Below, piece after piece: positions 1-6,964 of a stretch of DNA of 42,294 bases. Source of the DNA: Croceibacterium salegens. Its GTDB lineage: Bacteria > Pseudomonadota > Alphaproteobacteria > Sphingomonadales > Sphingomonadaceae. Numbering within the stretch: the stretch's first letter is position 1; every line of letters starts with the position of its first letter. The notes under the pieces were generated by a model that was given only the letters and a program-made list of their open reading frames with translations, was not told where the DNA came from and searched no databases. The stretch is taken from NCBI RefSeq assembly GCF_009827435.1, contig NZ_WTYM01000043.1:1-42294 (forward strand), in the 5' to 3' direction. The position numbers and the translations under genes were made by a program.

Positions 1-42
1 AGCTGCTAGCGACCCTGGTCACGCGTTCAGCGGGCAGCGAGC

Positions 43-636
43 TTAGGTATATGAAAGCCGGATACGTCTGCCAGCTTTCGCGTCCTTGCGACGCCGCATG
101 GCGAAACCAAGGACCGCGAAACCCACGATCATCATTGTCCATGTGGCTGGCTCGGGGACTGGCAACTCAGGTTCGCGAACAACCTTCCCGAACGACAAAG
201 TGCCCGCAAAACTCCCGCGTCCGCCCGTATAGCCGGCAACATTCAGGATATTAATCGCCTGCATCATCACGGGTGGAATGGTGCCGAATTCGGAAATGCC
301 ACCATCAGGACTGAAAAAGGCAAATGGAATTCCATTCAAGGTTGCTGAAGTAAAATTGATGTTGTTTGAAGCCGCCGTCGCGGGGCCAGTGGTAAGGGCT
401 GCACCAACGAGTTGCCATCCGGGATTGGCCGCGAACGTGCCGCTAGCCGTAAAAATGCCAGCGCATCCTGTGGGGCCCAAATCACAGCTAACCTGATTCA
501 AAGGGCCGATGCCCGACTGGAAAGTGCCAGCTGGATTTCCAGGACCGAAGTCAAACGAAATCACCGTTGCCGCATTTGATGCGCCGCCAAACAAGAGACC
601 GACCGCGAGGTCTACGAGTGAGGTGGAAATTTTCAT
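43..636 (-). CDS. PEPxxWA-CTERM sorting-domain protein
   Basis: A 197-residue exported protein of unknown function. It begins with a signal peptide (positive MK start, hydrophobic stretch to about residue 22 ending near SNAA). The C-terminus carries a sorting signal: VPEPATW near residue 160, a hydrophobic span, then the basic cluster RRRKDAK. PEP-CTERM proteins are known to be processed by an exosortase in the inner membrane and are often linked to exopolysaccharide or surface structures; the PEPxxWA variant is typical of sphingomonads. The middle region is glycine-, asparagine- and threonine-rich, as expected of a secreted beta-rich protein, and no enzymatic motif is visible. The ATG start fits the signal peptide exactly. 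It lies alone with about 670 bases of non-coding DNA upstream. Confidence 0.85.
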   Translation of the reverse strand: MKISTSLVDLAVGLLFGGASNAATVISFDFGPGNPAGTFQSGIGPLNQVSCDLGPTGCAGIFTASGTFAANPGWQLVGAALTTGPATAASNNINFTSATLNGIPFAFFSPDGGISEFGTIPPVMMQAINILNVAGYTGGRGSFAGTLSFGKVVREPELPVPEPATWTMMIVGFAVLGFAMRRRKDAKAGRRIRLSYT

Positions 637-1307
637 GACGAGTCAACATTGCCAACTATTCGACTAAGGCCATATTTCAATGGCAGCAAAATAAGCACTC
701 CACAGATAATTAAATGACGTGTGAAATTAACCATTTTGTCCAAGTATCCACTTTATTAGGATTTGAATACGCTCAGAAGAATTCACGCTTGCCCGAAATC
801 GCACCGATCAGACTAGGGGGATGACTCTCAATGGGTGTCGTCCTTGCCGATGGTGAAAAGACCGCCGAGATTCACGACTGTCAGGAATGCACTAATGACA
901 AGCAGCCTAATCGCAGCTTTCAGACTAAACAAAGCATTGCTGCAAATCTCTTCGTGCGCGGTCATCCACGAATGATGGAATAGCTGAATGGTAAGAAGCA
1001 TGGCTCGCACTTGCCAAGCGGGAGGCAGGGCAGGTCCGAACCCTTAAGCCCAATACTTAAGCTTAAGCTGGGTCACGTTAAGTTGCCAGAGTTCAGTTGT
1101 GGCGATTTTGCTGCGGTGTTTAGACGTATTGGCTTGGCACTCGCCCTAACGCGTTTGGGCTGAGCGTTAAGGGCGATACCGCTGGGCAAGACCAGTTCCA
1201 AAAGTGCTAGCGCTTGGTCGGAAGGCGAGCGAAACTTAGGTCCGATTTTCGCTCACTCTTTGCCCCCGCCGCAGAGCATGGCGCGGTGCGTCACAAAAAG
1301 CAGCTGT
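637..1307. other. low-GC intergenic stretch, no convincing gene
   Basis: This stretch is clearly more AT-rich than the core genes to the right. The part nearest position 637 should hold the promoter of the PEP-CTERM gene, but I cannot point to a convincing -35/-10 pair. A 60-codon minus-strand frame (828-1010, GTG start) has one hydrophobic span but no ribosome binding site or recognisable family, so I did not call it. Short AT-rich inverted repeats around 1047-1070 have no clear role. I see no RNA gene. Confidence 0.5.
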
Positions 1308-1823
1308 TCAGGATTTGAACACTGTAGGTTTCATCTCACGTAACCGACTTTCGAGGTCAACTTTTCTTGCTTCTATTGACTTCCACTCGGGAAGTCGCTC
1401 GGCTTCCGAACCGTGTTTGGCAAGTAACATACTTTGCGAATCGATCAGCATGTCCCGCTCCGAAACTAGGTCATCCCATCTCTCTTGCTTGAGTTCCCAA
1501 GAGTTCTTTGGCCTTCGTGCTGCAATTCGTTCTGCGCGGTCCTCCGCGTCTCTAACAATTGTGAGTTCGATCGCTTCGCCGACGGTTTTTGGCGGATATC
1601 CATTAGGGTCAACAAGTGGGTGACCGCAAAAGCTGGCGGACGTGAGGCTGTGCTTGACGACATAATTGGCAAAAATGGCACCATCGTTGGCGCTGAGTTG
1701 GGACCGAATCCCTTGCACTGTATCCATGTCGCTGAGATCGACATCAGTTAGTTTGATGCTTCGCGCATCTGGAGCGCAACTTAGAAGCATCATGCAAGCA
1801 AGGGGAATTAATGCGCGAACCAT
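1308..1823 (-). CDS. small predicted lipoprotein, unknown function
   Basis: A 171-residue protein that starts with a lipoprotein signal: a positively charged MVRA start, a hydrophobic segment, and a lipobox LLSC with Cys at residue 16. It is therefore predicted to be lipidated and membrane-anchored. The mature part is hydrophilic. Its C-terminal half is rich in charged residues (Arg, Glu, Lys) and probably forms a long helix or coiled coil (roughly residues 85-165). No family is recognised. I chose ATG at 1823; an in-frame TTG six bases upstream is an alternative that would sit closer to a GGAGG element. Flanking DNA is lower in GC than the core chromosome, so it may be accessory. Confidence 0.6.
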   Translation of the reverse strand: MVRALIPLACMMLLSCAPDARSIKLTDVDLSDMDTVQGIRSQLSANDGAIFANYVVKHSLTSASFCGHPLVDPNGYPPKTVGEAIELTIVRDAEDRAERIAARRPKNSWELKQERWDDLVSERDMLIDSQSMLLAKHGSEAERLPEWKSIEARKVDLESRLREMKPTVFKS

Positions 1824-2036
1824 GGCCAATCTCGTAGTGGCCTCCTTGGGCCTTTTCGATGAATCTTGAGTTAACGAGGCGCCAGCAGCGGCATTGTCAG
1901 ACTAACTGCACTTGGTCGATTTTGGATGAAATTGACTAGCTTCGGAAGCCCGAATTTTGGCCAAATGCCTCTGATCCTAGGAGCGAAGCCGGAGACAAGG
2001 CGAGACTGACAGCAGCCCTGAGCTGCGGACAATAGG

Positions 2037-2180
2037 TTAAGGTGCAATTGCTCTGACAATGCCCGGAATGTGGTTAGTCGCCTGCTGCCGTGCGATGAAA
2101 GCGTCGATCGTACTGGCCTGCGCGACCGCCGCGGTGGGTGTGACCGCTTGGCACAGCGACAGCAGCGCTTTCGGCGTCAT
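2037..2180 (-). pseudogene. N-terminal stub of a secreted beta-lactamase-like serine hydrolase
   Basis: Too short for most gene callers (47 codons). It has a GGGAG ribosome binding site eight bases before ATG, an alanine-rich signal peptide (MTPKALLSLC to about AVAQA), then TIDAFIARQQATNHIPG. That last stretch matches the usual mature N-terminus of class C beta-lactamase-family esterases and hydrolases. It stops at TAA before any SxxK motif, and the DNA beyond shows no continuation in any frame. It starts 15 bases after the VOC-like gene, so it was probably the third gene of the tetR-led operon. The 3' end was lost by deletion or rearrangement. The family assignment rests on a short stretch. 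Confidence 0.5.
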
Positions 2181-2195
2181 CGACAGCACTCCCGC

Positions 2196-2723
2196 TCAGG
2201 CGGCCAGCTGAGGTACCAGTCCCGGCCCGAACATTCCGGCGCATCCGGCCGGGTTCATGAAGCCCTTGTAGCGGGCCACCTCGGCTTCGGTAAGCACTTC
2301 GATCAAGAAGGTCCCGTCGATCCACAATTCGACTAGGCCGAAGATGCCGGCGCGCTCGCAACGGACGGCGCGGATCCCGGCCTCCTGGGCAAGTGCAATG
2401 ATCTGGATTTCCGACAGCCGCGTCGCCAGCGCCATATGGAAGGCGGATGGGCGCACCTGGTAATCGTCGACATAGATCTGGTCTTCCCATGCCATCGTCG
2501 CCGGACCGGCGATCTCGACCGTGGGATCGGCTTCTCCCACCCCCGGGTGATGGGCCATACAATCGGGATAGACTTCGACCGCGAGACCCGAACCATCGTT
2601 CGCGACGGCGATCCACGCTCCGGGGACAACCGGAAATTCGAAGGCCTGGCCATCGATCAGAGCGGCAAGCAGCAGCGCAGTTGTCCGCGGATCGGTGGCG
2701 GGCATCGAGATATGGGCAATCAT
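2196..2723 (-). CDS. VOC/glyoxalase-like protein, unknown substrate
   Basis: A 175-residue cytoplasmic protein starting MIAHISMPATDP. The pattern is similar to vicinal-oxygen-chelate proteins: a first strand followed by a helix whose product reads TTALLLAALIDG, then a strand with VVPGAWIAV, and a hydrophobic strand FGLVELWIDGTF near residue 140. No firm metal-ligand set can be assigned, so an enzymatic role is not proven. The chosen ATG has an AAAGGAAC ribosome binding site and overlaps the tetR stop codon as ATGA, indicating translational coupling. Upstream in-frame codons would only extend into tetR. It is probably controlled by the TetR protein encoded just before it. Confidence 0.6.
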   Translation of the reverse strand: MIAHISMPATDPRTTALLLAALIDGQAFEFPVVPGAWIAVANDGSGLAVEVYPDCMAHHPGVGEADPTVEIAGPATMAWEDQIYVDDYQVRPSAFHMALATRLSEIQIIALAQEAGIRAVRCERAGIFGLVELWIDGTFLIEVLTEAEVARYKGFMNPAGCAGMFGPGLVPQLAA

Positions 2724-3334
2724 GGGTTCGGTTCCTTTATTCGTTCGAGAATGAGATCGAGCAGCCAACGGGTCGCTTCGGCGGCTTCGTCACCGCTCAG
2801 CTCCCACTGCTCGCGCAACGAAGCCCAGGCATAGGCGCTGTGTAGCAGCTGGATCAGCGCGGCGATCTTCCGGCTGTGGCTGGTGTCGAGTTGGGGCGCC
2901 ACCTCGGCGACGATCGCGAGGAAGGCTTCCTGCCGATCGTCGTTAAGCGCGGCGCGCATCTCGCGCCCCTGCGGAGTGCCGATGGCAGCGATGATCTGCG
3001 CCGACAGGCGATCGAAACCGGCAAACAGCTGCTGATGCTGGCCGAGCATTTCTTCGACCGTCCGCGGCATACCGATGCGTGGGTCCATCTGGGCGTTGAG
3101 GTACTCCCACACACCCTTCAGCAGGGCGTCGCGGTTGGGGAAGTGCCGGTAGACGGTCATTTCGGTGATCGCGGCGGCTTCCGCGACCGCCTTGAAGGTC
3201 ATCGTTTTAGGATCGCCGTCGGCAGCCAGCAGAGACGCCGCCGCCTTCAGAATACGGTTGCGAGTCAGCGCCGCCTGCGCCTCACGCAGTGAAGGACTGG
3301 ATTTGGTGGATGAAGTTAGTGATGATATAACCAT
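2720..3334 (-). CDS. TetR-family transcriptional regulator
   Basis: A 204-residue repressor-type protein. The N-terminal helix-turn-helix spans about residues 22-70: ALTRNRILKAAASLL, then TFKAVAEAAAITEMTVYRHF, the classic TetR recognition helix with the YRHF signature. The C-terminal two thirds are helical and would form the ligand and dimer domain. It heads an operon with the VOC-like gene (ATGA overlap) and the hydrolase stub. A perfect inverted repeat overlaps its own start codon, so autorepression is likely. No Shine-Dalgarno sequence precedes the ATG and the best promoter would start transcription at the ATG, so the mRNA may be leaderless. Its ligand is unknown. An IS remnant lies immediately upstream. 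Confidence 0.9.
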   Translation of the reverse strand: MVISSLTSSTKSSPSLREAQAALTRNRILKAAASLLAADGDPKTMTFKAVAEAAAITEMTVYRHFPNRDALLKGVWEYLNAQMDPRIGMPRTVEEMLGQHQQLFAGFDRLSAQIIAAIGTPQGREMRAALNDDRQEAFLAIVAEVAPQLDTSHSRKIAALIQLLHSAYAWASLREQWELSGDEAAEATRWLLDLILERIKEPNP

Positions 3335-3351
3335 GTTAGTATCACTAACAT
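3333..3351. promoter_or_regulatory. palindromic operator at the tetR start
   Basis: ATGTTAGT, three bases, ACTAACAT: a perfect 8-base inverted repeat that includes the first bases of the tetR coding region. A further half-site TTAGTGAT lies inside the gene at about 3316-3323. The size and position fit a TetR-type self-operator that would block RNA polymerase. The match between this site and this regulator is inferred from position. Confidence 0.65.
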
Positions 3352-3370
3352 TACGCTATTAGTTTGTCAA
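3342..3370 (-). promoter_or_regulatory. possible tetR promoter
   Basis: Reading the minus strand, a perfect TTGACA (3365-3370) is followed after 17 bases by a weak -10 (TAGTGA, 3342-3347) that lies inside the operator. Predicted initiation is at or next to the ATG at 3334. The -35 lies just outside the truncated IS element, so the insertion or deletion event came very close to removing it. Confidence 0.35.
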
Positions 3371-3395
3371 GCGATGGCGTCGGCATTGTCACGTT

Positions 3396-3635
3396 AACTC
3401 GTCCGAGTTGCGCGAACAGCTTTTTGCCCAGAGCCTGTATTACACCTGGTCGAAGGAGTTCATGGAGGCCGGCAAGCGACGCCTGGCCGGTGACACGGCC
3501 CGTGCCGCGACCACTGACAAAGTGCAGGATCTGCGCCGCGAAGCCCGTGCCCTGAAGGAATGTGTGGCCGACCTGACGCTGGAAAACCGGCTGCTCAAAA
3601 AAAGCATGATCGCGGATGGGGGCGACGACGAATGA
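3396..3635 (+). pseudogene. IS3-family OrfA, N-terminally truncated
   Basis: The open frame encodes the typical OrfA C-terminal half: SLYYTWSKEFMEAGKRRL, then a leucine-zipper-like segment (LRREARALKE, LENRLLKKSMIADGGDDE). IS3 OrfA normally begins with a helix-turn-helix of about 50 residues that binds the terminal repeats; that part is absent and no proper start codon remains (only an in-frame TTG at 3408). The residues just before the conserved block (ELREQLFAQ) also look altered compared with the usual form. The stop overlaps the orfB start as ATGA, so the original OrfA/OrfAB frame arrangement is still visible at the 3' end. Confidence 0.75.
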
Positions 3636-4612
3636 GGTATCCCGCATCCGAGAAGCTCGAGATAATCCGGATCGTCGAGCAGTCGCACCTGACCGCCAAG
3701 CGGACGCTGGACCAACTCTGCATCGCCCGGCGGACGTTCTACCGCTGGTACGATCGCTTCCTCGAAGGTGGCCCGGAAGCGCTGGAAGATCGGCCATCGG
3801 CACCGAACCGGGTGTGGAACCGCATCGCGCCCGAGGTGCAAGATCAGATCGTCGAGATGGCACTGGAGCACAGCGAGCTGTCACCGCGCGAGCTGGCGTT
3901 GCGCTTCACCGACGAGAGGCGCTACTTCGTCTCGGAAGCCACGGCTTATCGGCTGTTGAAGGCCCACGACCTGATCACCAGCCCGGCCTATGTCGTGATC
4001 AAGGCTGCAGATCAGTTCCACACCAAGACCACCCGGCCGAACGAGATGTGGCAGACCGATTTTACCTACTTCAAGATCATCGGCTGGGGCGGGATGTATC
4101 TCTCGACCGTGCTCGACGACTTCTCGCGCTACATCATCGCATGGAGGCTATGCACCAACATGCGGGCCGAGGACGTGACCGACACGCTCGACCTCGCACT
4201 GGCAGCTTCCGGCTGTGACAGCGCCACGGTGCTGCACAAGCCCAGGCTGCTCAGCGACAACGGCCCCAGCTACATCGCCGGCGAACTGGCCGAATACATC
4301 GAGGCTAACAAGATGAGCCATGTCCGCGGTGCATCGTGCCACCCGCAGACGCAGGGCAAAATCGAACGATGGCACCAGACCCTGAAGAACCGCATCCTGC
4401 TGGAAAACTACTTCCTGCCCGGTGACCTGGAGGCCCAGATCGAGGCGTTCGTCGAGCACTACAACCACCGGCGATACCACGAGAGCCTCGATAACGTGAC
4501 ACCCGCCGACGCCGACTTCGGCAAGGCGCCAGCCATCATCAAACAGCGTGAAAGGATCAAACGACAAACCATCGAGCATCGGCGCTTGCTTCACCGCAAG
4601 CTCGCCGCTTAA
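3632..4612 (+). CDS. IS3-family transposase OrfB (DDE integrase core)
   Basis: A full-length 326-residue OrfB. An N-terminal helix-turn-helix-like part (about residues 1-60, RRTFYRWYDRF) is followed by the retroviral-type integrase core. Catalytic acidic residues are visible in WQTDFTYF (first Asp), LLSDNGPSY (second Asp) and HPQTQGKIERWHQ (Glu, in the normal K/R-rich context), so the active site is intact. In IS3 elements OrfB usually works as part of an OrfAB frameshift fusion that supplies the DNA-binding domain. Since OrfA is truncated here, activity is unlikely. The ATG at 3632 is chosen for its ATGA overlap with orfA. Confidence 0.9.
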   Translation: MRYPASEKLEIIRIVEQSHLTAKRTLDQLCIARRTFYRWYDRFLEGGPEALEDRPSAPNRVWNRIAPEVQDQIVEMALEHSELSPRELALRFTDERRYFVSEATAYRLLKAHDLITSPAYVVIKAADQFHTKTTRPNEMWQTDFTYFKIIGWGGMYLSTVLDDFSRYIIAWRLCTNMRAEDVTDTLDLALAASGCDSATVLHKPRLLSDNGPSYIAGELAEYIEANKMSHVRGASCHPQTQGKIERWHQTLKNRILLENYFLPGDLEAQIEAFVEHYNHRRYHESLDNVTPADADFGKAPAIIKQRERIKRQTIEHRRLLHRKLAA

Positions 4613-4689
4613 CATCAACCCCAAGACGAGGCCCGCACTCCGCTAATCTACGCCGCGAGTTGTGCCGAATGTTCTGACGACGGACAGGG

Positions 4690-4709
4690 CACCCCGGCCG
4701 GGGTGTTTT
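4690..4709 (+). terminator. hairpin with T-run just outside the IS right end
   Basis: CACCCC, GGCC loop, GGGGTG followed by TTTTC: a rho-independent terminator for plus-strand transcription, four bases beyond the proposed IS end. It may have served a gene that was lost when the IS region rearranged, or it may stop transcripts leaving the IS. Confidence 0.6.
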
Positions 4710-4726
4710 CTCATCATCAATGCTGG

Positions 4727-4752
4727 AAAAAATATCGTTCTTTTACAAGAAC
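4727..4752 (-). terminator. terminator of tRNA-Leu
   Basis: On the minus strand GTTCTT, a four-base loop and AAGAAC are followed within a few bases by six T residues. It lies a few bases downstream of the tRNA 3' end and is well placed to end its transcript. Confidence 0.7.
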
Positions 4753-4763
4753 TTAGGACTGTT

Positions 4764-4850
4764 TGGTGCGGTCGAGAAGACTCGAACTTCCACGGGCTTT
4801 CGCCCACAACGACCTCAACGTTGCGCGTCTACCAGTTCCGCCACGACCGC
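4764..4850 (-). tRNA. tRNA-Leu (anticodon GAG)
   Basis: An 87-base tRNA with an encoded CCA. The acceptor stem GCGGTCG pairs with CGACCGC. The D-arm contains the leucine-type GGCGGAACTGGTAGACGC. The anticodon arm CAACG-TTGAGGT-CGTTG gives anticodon GAG, reading CUC/CUU. A long class II variable arm (GTGGGCGAAAGCCCGT) follows, then the T-arm with GTTCGAGTC. The long variable arm and anticodon agree on leucine. It is flanked by terminators on both sides. Confidence 0.95.
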
Positions 4851-4855
4851 ACGTG

Positions 4856-4882
4856 AAAAAGGAGCCGTTAACACCGGCTCCT
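4856..4882 (-). terminator. orphan terminator immediately upstream of tRNA-Leu
   Basis: On the minus strand AGGAGCCG, a seven-base loop and CGGCTCCT run into a T-tract. It would end a minus-strand transcript coming from about 4890-5010, but no gene is annotated there; the next gene to the right is on the plus strand. It implies a small untranslated RNA or a lost gene. Confidence 0.55.
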
Positions 4883-5026
4883 CCGGGGTAGGTGCGCGCC
4901 CTTAGCAAAGGGGTCACACCCCTGCAAGCGGCTCAGCGCTAAGAAATGCACGCCCCGTCCTCTCACTGTGGAACGCCCCTAACGGTCCCCTTGCGAACAT
5001 AGTGAACGACGCGGCAACTATTGCCC

Positions 5027-5260
5027 ATGAGCTTTGCCGCCGCCTTCCTTCTTGCCGCAGCCGCCGCCACACAGGCTGCGCCCGCCGCGAGTGAAGAGGG
5101 ACGCGGGCAGGGAGCGCAGGTCGCCAGTGCCGATGTTTCGGTGACGATCCTGCGGGGCGTGGCGGTCCGCGGCGGCGAGCTGAGCAGTGCGAACTCGACG
5201 GAAGCGCCGCGCAGCCAGGTGCACAAGAGCGCGGCCCTGGTTACCTACGAATTCGAATAG
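5027..5260 (+). CDS. small exported protein, unknown function
   Basis: A 77-residue protein. Residues 1-20 (MSFAAAFLLAAAAATQAAPA) form a clear signal peptide with an Ala-X-Ala-type cleavage site. The mature 55-60 residues contain a VSVTILRGVAV strand and end in LVTYEFE, suggesting a small beta-rich periplasmic domain. ATG at 5027 is preferred to the upstream TTG because it places the signal peptide at the very N-terminus. It converges with the zinc-ribbon gene, the stop codons being 10 bases apart. No family is recognised, but the coding pattern looks real. Confidence 0.6.
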   Translation: MSFAAAFLLAAAAATQAAPAASEEGRGQGAQVASADVSVTILRGVAVRGGELSSANSTEAPRSQVHKSAALVTYEFE

Positions 5261-5270
5261 GCGCTGACGC

Positions 5271-6083
5271 TTACTGCGGCTTCCAGCCGATTTCGGCGAC
5301 CTTGGCCGCGCGCGGTACATCGGTCACCGCCTCGTTCACCGACATCGATTCGCCCGGCGCCAACGTGCGCTTGGGCGGATAGACTTCCCACGAATAGACG
5401 ATCCGGTCGCGCGCATCGCGCAGGACGATGAGGATCGGCGGGACATCGTGCGAAGTGCTGCCGATGTTTGTGATCGTTCCGCTGGCGCCGAAGAACTCGG
5501 TGCCGTTGGGAAGTTGCCGCCGCTCCTGCTGGTCGGCGGGGAAATCGAGCTGCAGGTCGCGCTGGCCCATGGCGAAGGTCGGGCGGCTGACCGGCACCCA
5601 GTCGGGCAGGCCGAGATAGCTTACCGCGGCGATCAGGCCGCCCGTGACGAGCGCGAAGACGACCCCTGAATAGGTAAGGACCTTGAGCCAGTTGCGGCGC
5701 GGCCGGAACGGGGGCTCGTGTTCGAAGTGCGAAGGCTCGTCCTCGAACGGCGGTGGAGGCTCGCTCCTGACAGGCGGAGGCAGCGGTTCGTCGAACGCCG
5801 TCGTGCGCGGTTCGGGCTCGAGTTCGGCAACCGCAACCGGTGAAGCGGCGACGGGCTCCGGCGCGGGCTGCCGGATCGGCCGCGAAGTCGGCGGAGGGGG
5901 AGGTGGCGGCGCGGCGGCCGGCCGCGCTTCCTGCGCCGCAGGTTCGGACACGGCCTCGGGCGGTGCCCCTTCCTGGAACCACGAATGCCGGCACTTGGCG
6001 CAGCGCACCGTCCGCCCGTCGACGCCGACGGCGCTTTCGGGCACGACGTAACGGGTCGCGCAGGCAGGACAGGAAATTATCAT
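5271..6083 (-). CDS. MJ0042-type zinc-ribbon membrane protein with DUF3426-like domain
   Basis: 270 residues. The N-terminus is a zinc ribbon of the MJ0042 type (MIISCPACATRYVVP, then VRCAKCRHSW: two CxxC pairs). A low-complexity linker rich in proline, glutamate and alanine (about residues 50-150) includes a run of prolines. One transmembrane helix follows (SGVVFALVTGGLIAAVSYL, about 168-188), then a periplasmic DUF3426-like domain (SGTITNIGSTSHDVPPILIVL ... TLAPGESMSV). Proteins of this layout are widespread in proteobacteria and have no firm function. ATG at 6083 starts exactly at the zinc ribbon; the longer frame has no family support. It is divergent from ftsE, with which it probably shares a regulatory gap of about 160 bases. 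Confidence 0.85.
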   Translation of the reverse strand: MIISCPACATRYVVPESAVGVDGRTVRCAKCRHSWFQEGAPPEAVSEPAAQEARPAAAPPPPPPPTSRPIRQPAPEPVAASPVAVAELEPEPRTTAFDEPLPPPVRSEPPPPFEDEPSHFEHEPPFRPRRNWLKVLTYSGVVFALVTGGLIAAVSYLGLPDWVPVSRPTFAMGQRDLQLDFPADQQERRQLPNGTEFFGASGTITNIGSTSHDVPPILIVLRDARDRIVYSWEVYPPKRTLAPGESMSVNEAVTDVPRAAKVAEIGWKPQ

Positions 6084-6244
6084 GCTAGGGTCAAGCCTAG
6101 CGCCCCGCGGCGCATGGCAACAAGATGCGCGACCGTGAACATGCGTCCCTCTGTGGCTTTTTTCCACACTGATAGGAAGCTATAGCCCGCCCGAATGCCG
6201 CCGATTTCCGCCATCAGGGTAAACGACGAGCCGGATCTTCGCCG

Positions 6245-6964
6245 ATGAACGCGGCGGAGGGCAGCATCGTGCAGTTCGACAACGTCGGGCTGCGCTACGG
6301 AACCGACCGCGAAGTGCTGAGCGACGTGTCGTTCACGCTCTACCCGGGAAGCTTCTACTTCCTCACCGGTGCGAGCGGTGCGGGCAAGACCTCGCTTCTC
6401 AAGCTGCTCTACCTCGCCCAGCGCCCATCGCGCGGAATGATCCGCATGTTCGGCACCGACGTGATCACGATGCGGCGCGAGCGGCTGCCCGCCCTGCGCC
6501 GCCGCATCGGCACGGTGTTTCAGGATTTCCGGCTGGTCGACCATCTCTCTTCGTTCGACAACGTCGCACTGCCGCTGCGGGTTTCCGGCGTTCCGGAAAG
6601 CGATATCGAAAAGCCGGTCGCCGACATGCTCGACTGGGTCGGGCTGTCGCATCGTTCCGAAGCGCGCCCGCCGACGCTGTCGGGCGGCGAGCAGCAGCGC
6701 GTGGCGATCGCCCGCGCGGTGATCGCCCGGCCCGAGATCCTCGTCGCCGACGAACCGACCGGCAACGTCGATCCGGACATGGCGATTAAGCTGCTGCGCC
6801 TGTTCGAGGCGCTCAACCGGCTCGGCACGACCGTGGTGGTCGCCACCCACGACCTGCATCTGCTCAAGAAGGTGCCCGAATCGCTCATCATGCGGCTTGA
6901 CAAGGGGCGGCTGCACGATCCCACCGGCGCGCTGCGCTACCCGCCACGGCGACAGGTCGGCTGA
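6245..6964 (+). CDS. ftsE: cell-division ABC transporter ATPase FtsE
   Basis: 239 residues with all ABC ATPase motifs: Walker A GASGAGKTS (about residues 41-49), Q-loop VFQDFRLVDH, signature LSGGEQQRVAIARA, Walker B EILVADEPTGN and switch histidine ATHD. The VFQDFRL segment and the size are typical of FtsE. With FtsX it forms a complex at the septum that is known to activate peptidoglycan amidases through periplasmic partners rather than to transport a substrate. Its stop codon overlaps the ftsX start (TGATG), and ydcF and plsC follow in a fully coupled operon. Confidence 0.95.
   Translation: MNAAEGSIVQFDNVGLRYGTDREVLSDVSFTLYPGSFYFLTGASGAGKTSLLKLLYLAQRPSRGMIRMFGTDVITMRRERLPALRRRIGTVFQDFRLVDHLSSFDNVALPLRVSGVPESDIEKPVADMLDWVGLSHRSEARPPTLSGGEQQRVAIARAVIARPEILVADEPTGNVDPDMAIKLLRLFEALNRLGTTVVVATHDLHLLKKVPESLIMRLDKGRLHDPTGALRYPPRRQVG

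Larger units (their letters stand above)
3396..4686 (+). mobile_element. IS3-family element, 5'-truncated
   Basis: Contains the C-terminal part of OrfA and a complete OrfB with the DDE integrase core. The left end is missing: OrfA lacks roughly its first 40 residues, including the helix-turn-helix, and no left terminal repeat is present, so the left boundary is set only by where OrfA similarity begins. The right boundary is placed at the CA at 4685-4686; read inward this gives TGTCCGTCGTCAGAACATTC, consistent with the TG...CA termini of IS3 elements. No target duplication can be checked. The element is probably immobile. Confidence 0.75.

Noticed and set aside
828-1010. 60-codon minus-strand frame with one hydrophobic stretch
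   Set aside because: GTG start without a ribosome binding site, no family resemblance, and lies in low-GC non-coding DNA.
1871-2059. 62-codon minus-strand frame
   Set aside because: No coding character and it overlaps the better supported hydrolase stub.
3396-4686. Intact mobile IS3 element
   Set aside because: OrfA lacks its DNA-binding half and no left terminal repeat is present, so only a truncated copy is supported.
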